From assembly GCA_964593865.1 (NCBI GenBank), contig CAZQKE010000102.1, forward strand, positions 1 through 10,156: DNA of 10,156 bases. Direction: 5' to 3'. Shown in pieces: positions 5,550-10,156 of this stretch. Position 1 is the stretch's first letter. Each line of letters begins with the position of its first letter. The position numbers and the translations under genes are program-made. Under the pieces are notes generated by a model. It searched no databases. It saw nothing but the letters and a program-made list of their open reading frames with translations, and was not told the origin of the DNA. Source of the DNA: CAZQKE01 sp964593865 (GTDB lineage: Bacteria; Chloroflexota; Anaerolineae; JAAYZQ01).

Positions 5550-6524
5550 ATGGCCGCAACGGGCGAGCAGGCCGCTGCCGTCTCCCCGCCGTCCTCCCGC
5601 TGGGCGCAGCTCAAAGGCACGTTGGGCGCGTGGGGGTTCATGAGTCCGGCAGCGGTCTTGGTATTGGTGTTCTTTTTCATCCCCGTCATCCTGCTTTTCA
5701 TCATCAGCCTGACCGACCTCGCCAGCCACAACTTTAGCGAACCCTGGACTTTCATCGGCCTGGAAAACTATGTCCGGCTGTTCAAAGACAAGTTCTTCCC
5801 CAAGATTCTGGGCAACACCATCAAATATGTGGTCCTGACCCTGGGGCTGTTCAACGTGGGCCTGGCCCTGGCTTTGGCCTTGCTGACGACCAACATCAAC
5901 CGCCGGGCCAGCTTCTTCTTCCGGCTGCTGTGGCTGCTGCCCCGCATCACCCCATCGGTGGTCTATATCGTCATGTGGCGGCGCATCTTGCAAACACCCC
6001 CTTACGGCATCCTCAATTGGTTCCTGAACATGTTCGGTGTGGAAAATCAACCCTACTGGCTGAACGAGACGCCCTGGCTGTGGGTGATCATGGTCAACGG
6101 CCTGGTGGGTGCTTCCTTCGGCATGATCATCTTTACCTCCGCCATTGAGTCCATCCCCTGGGACCTGTTCACCGCCGCCAAAGTGGACGGCGCATCCACC
6201 TGGCAGATCATCCGCGACATCACGATCCCCATGATCCGCTGGCCGTTGCTGTTCGTCACCACCTACCAAACCCTCTCCCTCCTCGTCTCCTTTGAGTACA
6301 TCCTGCTGCTGACCGACGGCGGGCCGGGCCTCTTCACCACCGAAGTCTGGGCCTTGACCGCCTATCACCGCGCCCTGAAAACCTACTTTGGCAGCCACGC
6401 CTGGGGATACGGCGCGGCCTGGGGCTTTATCCTGGTGGCCATCGGCATCGTGCTATCGGTCATCTACCTGCGCGTGTTCCGCTTCAACGAACTGGTGCAG
6501 GAACCCAAGATTGACGTGTTGTAG
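5550..6524 (+). CDS. ABC transporter permease (MalF/UgpA type)
   Basis: The 324-residue polytopic inner-membrane protein has about six hydrophobic segments; the first, MSPAAVLVLVFFFIPVILLF, comes after a roughly 30-residue cytoplasmic N-terminus. The EAA loop that contacts the ATPase is visible at residues 209-228 (AAKVDGASTWQIIRDITIP), with the invariant Gly and the terminal I-P. The N-terminal segment and the PGLFTTEVWALTAYHRAL block near the C-terminus are typical of MalF/UgpA/LacF proteins. ATG 5550 follows AAAGGAG by 9 bases. It is separated from the binding-protein gene by a 278-base hairpin-rich spacer and is followed after 9 bases by the second permease. It pairs with that permease to form the transmembrane channel. 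Confidence 0.93.
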   Translation: MAATGEQAAAVSPPSSRWAQLKGTLGAWGFMSPAAVLVLVFFFIPVILLFIISLTDLASHNFSEPWTFIGLENYVRLFKDKFFPKILGNTIKYVVLTLGLFNVGLALALALLTTNINRRASFFFRLLWLLPRITPSVVYIVMWRRILQTPPYGILNWFLNMFGVENQPYWLNETPWLWVIMVNGLVGASFGMIIFTSAIESIPWDLFTAAKVDGASTWQIIRDITIPMIRWPLLFVTTYQTLSLLVSFEYILLLTDGGPGLFTTEVWALTAYHRALKTYFGSHAWGYGAAWGFILVAIGIVLSVIYLRVFRFNELVQEPKIDVL

Positions 6525-6533
6525 GAGGGCATG

Positions 6534-7433
6534 ATGGCAATGATGAAATTTGAAACCGAACGGACCTACGGCCTGCGGCGGTGGATCGGTCAGGCCATCC
6601 CCTACATCCTGCTGACCATCAGCATCCTGCCCATCCTGGTCGGCTATGCCTGGGTGATCATCGCCACCTTTTCCACCCGCACCGAGGGCCTGATGCCGGT
6701 GGACGCTCAAGGCAATTTCGGCGGATTCACGCTGGAGAACTGGACCTTCCTGGCCGACCCGGAGATCTGGCGGGTGACGCTGAACACCTTTCTGATCGCC
6801 GTGGGCATGGTTTTGGGTGTGGGATTCGTTTCGTCGCTGGCCGGGTACGCCCTTTCGCGCATGAACTTTGCCGGGCGCAAGGGCTTTTTGGGCCTGACCC
6901 TGATCCTCCACGCCTTCCGCCCGGAGATGCTGCTCATCGCCATCTTTTTCGTGCTCCTCTTCCTGGGCGACATCCCCGTCATCGGCAAATTCCTGGGGTT
7001 CAACACCGTCGGCGGCGTAGCCCTGGTGATGATCAGCCTGGAACTACCCCTGGGCATCTGGCTGATGAAGGGCTTCTTTGACAACATCACCTGGGATATG
7101 GAACGTTCGGCCCTCATTGACGGCGCATCCCGCTTCCGCGTCTGGTGGGAGATCATCATCCCCCAGATCAAGCCGGGGCTGGCGGCCCTTTCCATCTTTC
7201 TCTTCATCTCCGGCTGGAACGCCTTCCTGATCCCTTACACCTTTACCATCGGCGCCAAAGTCTCCAACCTGCCGGTCTACCTGAACCAATTCTCCGGAGA
7301 TACGTCGCTCATGTCCTGGAACCAGGTGGCGGCGGTGGGCCTCTTCAGCCTGATCCCGGTGATGATCTTTTTCCTCTTTACCCAGGAAGCATTGCTCAGC
7401 ATCTACGGCGGCGGTTCCAAAGGCGGCGTATAG
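6534..7433 (+). CDS. ABC transporter permease (MalG/UgpE type)
   Basis: The product of 299 residues (300 if ATG 6531 is used) has six predicted membrane segments and the second EAA loop at residues 191-210 (RSALIDGASRFRVWWEIIIPQ). It has the MalG-type SSLAGYALSRMNFAGRKG block and the C-terminal SGWNAFLIPYTF and VAAVGLFSLIPVMIFFLF segments. Several ATGs lie close together (6531, 6534, 6540, 6543). AGGAGG (6523-6528), which overlaps the stop codon of the upstream gene, is only 2 bases from 6531 but 5 from 6534, so 6534 is preferred. The tight junction with the first permease implies translational coupling and equal stoichiometry, as expected for a heterodimeric channel. Confidence 0.92.
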   Translation: MAMMKFETERTYGLRRWIGQAIPYILLTISILPILVGYAWVIIATFSTRTEGLMPVDAQGNFGGFTLENWTFLADPEIWRVTLNTFLIAVGMVLGVGFVSSLAGYALSRMNFAGRKGFLGLTLILHAFRPEMLLIAIFFVLLFLGDIPVIGKFLGFNTVGGVALVMISLELPLGIWLMKGFFDNITWDMERSALIDGASRFRVWWEIIIPQIKPGLAALSIFLFISGWNAFLIPYTFTIGAKVSNLPVYLNQFSGDTSLMSWNQVAAVGLFSLIPVMIFFLFTQEALLSIYGGGSKGGV

Positions 7434-7446
7434 CCGGGACGCGCAA

Positions 7447-7480
7447 CACGGAGAAGACACACCCTCCGCCTATCTCCGTG
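7447..7480. repeat. Hairpin between permease and ATPase genes
   Basis: CACGGAGA (7447-7454) and TCTCCGTG (7473-7480) form a perfect 8-base stem with an 18-base loop in a 72-base spacer. The CACGGAGA core is similar in style to the GCAGAGGCGCAGAG repeat upstream and may be a worn copy of a dispersed repeat. There is no terminator U-tract, and the ATPase Shine-Dalgarno follows shortly after. Confidence 0.55.
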
Positions 7481-7505
7481 CAACCCATTTGACAGGAGTA
7501 AGCCA

Positions 7506-8579
7506 ATGAGAGTGGAACTGGAAAACCTCACCAAAAAATGGGGAGACGTGGTCGGAGCCGACGGCATCACCCTGGAGATAGAACACGGCGAATTCGTCGC
7601 CTTCCTGGGGCCTTCCGGCTGCGGCAAGACCACGACCCTGCTGATGATCGCCGGTATCTACAAACCCACGGCGGGCATCATCCGCTTTGACGGCAAAGTA
7701 GTCAACCGGGTAGCCCCCAAAGACCGGGGGATCGGCATGGTCTTTCAGAGCTACGCCCTCTACCCCCACATGACCGTCTTCAAGAACATCAGCTACCCCC
7801 TCAAACTGCAAAAGGTCCCCAAGGACGAATTGCGGCGGCGGACGCAGCGGGTGGCGGACATGATGGGCATCGGCCACCTGATGGACCGCAAACCGGCCCA
7901 ACTTTCCGGCGGACAGCAGCAGCGGGTGGCCCTGGGCCGGGCTTTGGTCAAAGAACCCCGGCTGTTGCTCTTTGACGAACCCCTTTCCAACCTGGACGCC
8001 CGCCTGCGCCTGACCATGCGCGGCGAGATCAAGCGGCTGCAAATGGAGCTGGGCATCACCTCCATCTATGTCACCCACGACCAGGTGGAAGCTATGACCA
8101 TGGCCGACCGGGTGGCCGTCATGCGGGATGGGAAGCTACAGGCATATGCCCCACCCGACGAACTGTACGACCGGCCCCGCACCCTCTTTATCGCCGGGTT
8201 CATCGGCAATCCACCCATGAACTTTTGGCGGGCCGAAGTGGTGCAGCGGGAAGGAACCTTCTACGCCCGACAGGCCGGGCTGGAGGTGCCCGTCCCCGCC
8301 GAGCGGGGCGAAAAGGCCGCCGGACGAGGGGAAGTCATCGTCGGCCTCCGCCCGGAGGACCTAACCCTGAGCGAAGAGGGCATCCCCGGCGAGGTCTATG
8401 TCGTCGAGCCGCTGGGCCGCGACGACCTGCTGGACGTGCGCATCGGCGAGACCAGCCTGCGCGTCCTGGCCGACCCCGCCCTCAACATCCGCATCGGCGA
8501 TACGGTCCGCCTGAAATTCAACACCAACAAGATCCAATTCTTCGACCCCGAAACGGAAGAATCGCTGCTGTGGGAATAA
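7506..8579 (+). CDS. ABC transporter ATP-binding protein (UgpC/MsmX/MalK type)
   Basis: The 357-residue product has the complete ATPase motif set: Walker A GPSGCGKT (35-42), Q-loop Gln81 in VFQSYALYPHM, signature LSGGQQQRVALGRAL (133-147), Walker B LLLFDEP (153-159), D-loop SNLDAR and switch His191 (YVTHDQVEAM). A C-terminal TOBE-type region (about 230-357) ends FNTNKIQFFDPETEESLLWE, the regulatory domain of the CUT1 carbohydrate importer group. It energises import by the two permeases from the cytoplasmic face. ATG 7506 is preceded by CAGGAG at 7 bases. Having its own ATPase suggests a dedicated rather than shared energy module. Its last 10 bases overlap the start of the phosphodiesterase gene. 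Confidence 0.95.
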   Translation: MRVELENLTKKWGDVVGADGITLEIEHGEFVAFLGPSGCGKTTTLLMIAGIYKPTAGIIRFDGKVVNRVAPKDRGIGMVFQSYALYPHMTVFKNISYPLKLQKVPKDELRRRTQRVADMMGIGHLMDRKPAQLSGGQQQRVALGRALVKEPRLLLFDEPLSNLDARLRLTMRGEIKRLQMELGITSIYVTHDQVEAMTMADRVAVMRDGKLQAYAPPDELYDRPRTLFIAGFIGNPPMNFWRAEVVQREGTFYARQAGLEVPVPAERGEKAAGRGEVIVGLRPEDLTLSEEGIPGEVYVVEPLGRDDLLDVRIGETSLRVLADPALNIRIGDTVRLKFNTNKIQFFDPETEESLLWE

Positions 8580-9292
8580 TTCACAACATCGCCCACCGGG
8601 GAGCCTCCGCCTACGAGCCGGAAAACACCCTCCCGGCCTTTGCGCGGGCTATAGAGATGGGGGCCACCATGTTGGAGCTGGACCTGCACCTCAGCCGCGA
8701 CGGCTACCCGGTCGTCATCCACGACGCCGACCTGGAACGCACCACCGACGGCACAGGCCGCGTCGCCGACATGGACCTGGCCCGGTTGCGGAAACTGGAT
8801 GCCGGCCGGGGCCAACGGCTGCCCACCCTGGCCGAGGTCATTGAGCTGGCGCGGGGACGGGTGGAGCTCTACCTGGAACTGAAAGGGCCGGGCACGCCGG
8901 AACCGGTCGTGCGGTCGCTGCGGGCGCAAAATTTTACGGACTATGTGATCGTCGGTTCCTTTTTCCCCACCCTGCTCCGGGAAGCCAAAGCGTTGGAGGC
9001 GGGTCTCCGCACCTCCCTTCTCGTCGGCTGGGCGGAGCGGACCGACATGGTGGAGCGGGCGTTGGCCCTGGGCGTCGACTTTGTACACCCCTGCTGGGAG
9101 CGCGCCTCGCCCACGCCCCACAAACTGCTCCCCCCGTCGCGGGTCGCCGCCATCCGGGAGCAGGGCCTGGGGATCATCCTTTGGCACGAAGAACGCCCCG
9201 CCGAACTGCGCCGCCTGGCCGTACTGGACGTGGACGGCATCTGCACCAACACGCCCGACATCCTGGCCGCCATCCTGGCAAACGGGCAATGA
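8570..9292 (+). CDS. Cytoplasmic glycerophosphodiester phosphodiesterase (UgpQ/GlpQ family)
   Basis: The 240-residue enzyme would hydrolyse glycerophosphodiesters to an alcohol and glycerol-3-phosphate. Motifs: the HRG (9-11) plus PENT (17-20) block, LELDLHLSRDG (35-45) with metal ligands Glu36 and Asp38, catalytic His51 in VIHDADLERTTDG, and ELK (103-105). The family-typical C-terminal motif is relaxed (ILWHEE, then GICTNTPDILA). No signal peptide is present, so it acts inside the cell on imported substrate, as UgpQ does. The same reading frame stays open upstream to about 8225, but that part is a shadow of the ATPase gene. GTG 8570 starts right at the conserved GIIHNIAHRG and gives the normal family length. 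It overlaps the ATPase gene by 10 bases and lies 13 bases before the kinase gene. Context links its substrate to the transporter. Confidence 0.93.
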   Translation: MGIIHNIAHRGASAYEPENTLPAFARAIEMGATMLELDLHLSRDGYPVVIHDADLERTTDGTGRVADMDLARLRKLDAGRGQRLPTLAEVIELARGRVELYLELKGPGTPEPVVRSLRAQNFTDYVIVGSFFPTLLREAKALEAGLRTSLLVGWAERTDMVERALALGVDFVHPCWERASPTPHKLLPPSRVAAIREQGLGIILWHEERPAELRRLAVLDVDGICTNTPDILAAILANGQ

Positions 9293-9305
9293 GGAGAGGG
9301 TCCTG

Positions 9306-10156
9306 ATGGGAGCAACGGTTGAGACCGATGTGATGATGATCGGGCACTTTGCCCGCGACCGCTTGGTGGTAGATGGGCACGGCGAGGAGGCTTCCGGCGG
9401 GGCGGTGTACTACGGCAGCATCGCCCTGCGCCGCCTGGGGGTGGATGTCGCCGTCGTCACCCGCCTGCACCCCGCCGATTTCGGCCTGCTGGATGAGCTG
9501 AAAGAGGAGGGCGTGCAGGTCTTCGCCGCGCCCGCCCCGGCCACCTCCGGCATTGAGAACATCTACAACTCTGCCGACATGGAACGCCGCATCTGCAAAC
9601 CCCTGGGCTTTGCCGGGCCGTTCCGGGCCGCGGACATCCCCGACCTGGCGGCCCGCATCTATGTCGCCGCCCCCATCATCGCCGGGGAGATTGACCTGCC
9701 GCTTTTGGAGATGCTGGCCCGGCGCGGCCCCGTGGCCCTGGATGTGCAGGGCTTTGTCCGCGTCCGGGAGGGCGGTGACCTGGTTTTCCGCCCCTGGGCC
9801 GAGATGGAAGCCGGGTTGGCCCAGGTCACCTACCTCAAGGTGGACCGGGCCGAAGCGGAGCTGCTGACCGGCCAAAGCGACCTACCGACCGCCGCCCGGC
9901 TGCTGGCCGCCTACGGCCCCCGCGAGATCGTCATCACCCAATCGGCGGGCGTGACCGTCCTGGCCGAAGGGCAGATCTACCAGGCTCCCTTCACCCCCCG
10001 CTCCCTGGCCGGGCGGACGGGCCGGGGCGACACCTGCTTTGCCACCTATTTGGGCCTTCGTCTGAGCCGCCCCCCGGCGGAGGCGACGCGCCTGGCCGCC
10101 GCCATCACCAGCCGCAAGCAGGAACAACCCGGCCCCTGGCGCGGCTCCCTGGCCGA
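9306..10156 (+). CDS. PfkB-family carbohydrate kinase, TM0415/inositol kinase-like, cut by window end
   Basis: 283 codons are visible with no stop before the edge; perhaps only about ten residues are missing. ATG 9306 follows GAGGAGAGGG at a good distance and starts 13 bases after the phosphodiesterase stop. PfkB features are the N-terminal IGHFARD, the GG pair of the SGGAVYYG block (30-37), VDRAEAELLTG, and GRTGRGDTC (236-244) with catalytic base Asp242 (family GAGD). Blocks such as ALDVQGFVRV, LVFRPW, LAGRTGRGDTC and AAAITSRKQEQPGP look very close to what I remember of Thermotoga maritima TM0415. TM0415 sits in the inositol catabolic cluster and is related to archaeal myo-inositol 3-kinase. 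The likely reaction is ATP-dependent phosphorylation of inositol or a similar polyol. The kinase family is secure; substrate is inference. Confidence 0.9.
   Translation, partial: MGATVETDVMMIGHFARDRLVVDGHGEEASGGAVYYGSIALRRLGVDVAVVTRLHPADFGLLDELKEEGVQVFAAPAPATSGIENIYNSADMERRICKPLGFAGPFRAADIPDLAARIYVAAPIIAGEIDLPLLEMLARRGPVALDVQGFVRVREGGDLVFRPWAEMEAGLAQVTYLKVDRAEAELLTGQSDLPTAARLLAAYGPREIVITQSAGVTVLAEGQIYQAPFTPRSLAGRTGRGDTCFATYLGLRLSRPPAEATRLAAAITSRKQEQPGPWRGSLA

Noticed and set aside
5268..6398. 376-codon minus-strand open frame across the hairpin spacer and first permease gene
   Set aside because: Gln/Asp/Gly-rich shadow of the permease gene; its C-terminal part is only the inverted-repeat spacer.
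7488..7493. TTGACA just before the ATPase gene as a -35 promoter box
   Set aside because: It merges into the ribosome binding site and no -10 box can follow before the start codon.
8225..8569. Long N-terminal extension of the phosphodiesterase frame inside the ATPase gene
   Set aside because: The extension is Arg/Pro/Gly-rich shadow sequence; the family domain starts at GTG 8570.

Overview
The window is GC-rich, tightly packed bacterial DNA with about 6% of it in intergenic spacers. The best guess for the source is a member of the Chloroflexota (Anaerolineae or Caldilineae type). The main clue is the substrate-binding lipoprotein, whose mature N-terminus is a Thr/Val/Glu repeat (TVEVEK-like) that is very common in lipoproteins of that phylum. 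This taxonomic call is inference from memory, not a search result.

Left block (1-2403, all on the minus strand, read from right to left): cobS, a TIM-barrel metal hydrolase resembling the cobamide-remodelling enzyme CbiR, cobU, and the first 57 codons of a corrinoid adenosyltransferase-like protein that runs off the left edge. Together these are late cobamide salvage and assembly steps: opening or exchanging the lower nucleotide loop (CbiR-like), activating adenosylcobinamide (CobU), and joining the lower ligand (CobS). A minus-strand sigma70-type promoter lies about 65 bases upstream of cobS. There is no room for, and no sign of, a cobalamin riboswitch in its short leader. The cobS-cbiR spacer is almost filled by a 97-base palindromic element, and the cobU-adenosyltransferase spacer is a heptanucleotide tandem array.

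Centre: a divergent intergenic region (2404-2677) carries the cob promoter on the minus strand. On the plus strand it has a perfect-consensus promoter (TTGACA, 17 bases, TATAAT), followed directly by an 18-base palindrome with the central CG typical of LacI-family operators. It drives a LacI/GalR-family repressor gene, which is therefore probably autoregulated.

Right block (2678-10156, plus strand): lacI-type regulator, ABC substrate-binding lipoprotein, two permeases, ABC ATPase, cytoplasmic glycerophosphodiester phosphodiesterase (overlapping the ATPase gene by 10 bases) and a PfkB-family kinase cut by the right edge. The gene order binding protein-permease-permease-ATPase-GDPD is the order of E. 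coli ugpBAECQ. The kinase, however, looks like Thermotoga maritima TM0415 and the archaeal myo-inositol kinases. The combined reading proposed here is uptake and cleavage of an inositol-containing glycerophosphodiester, or of inositol phosphate, followed by inositol phosphorylation. The spacer between the binding protein and the first permease (5272-5549) holds three consecutive strong hairpins. One of them shares its terminal sequence with the element in the cob operon, so a dispersed palindromic repeat family is present.
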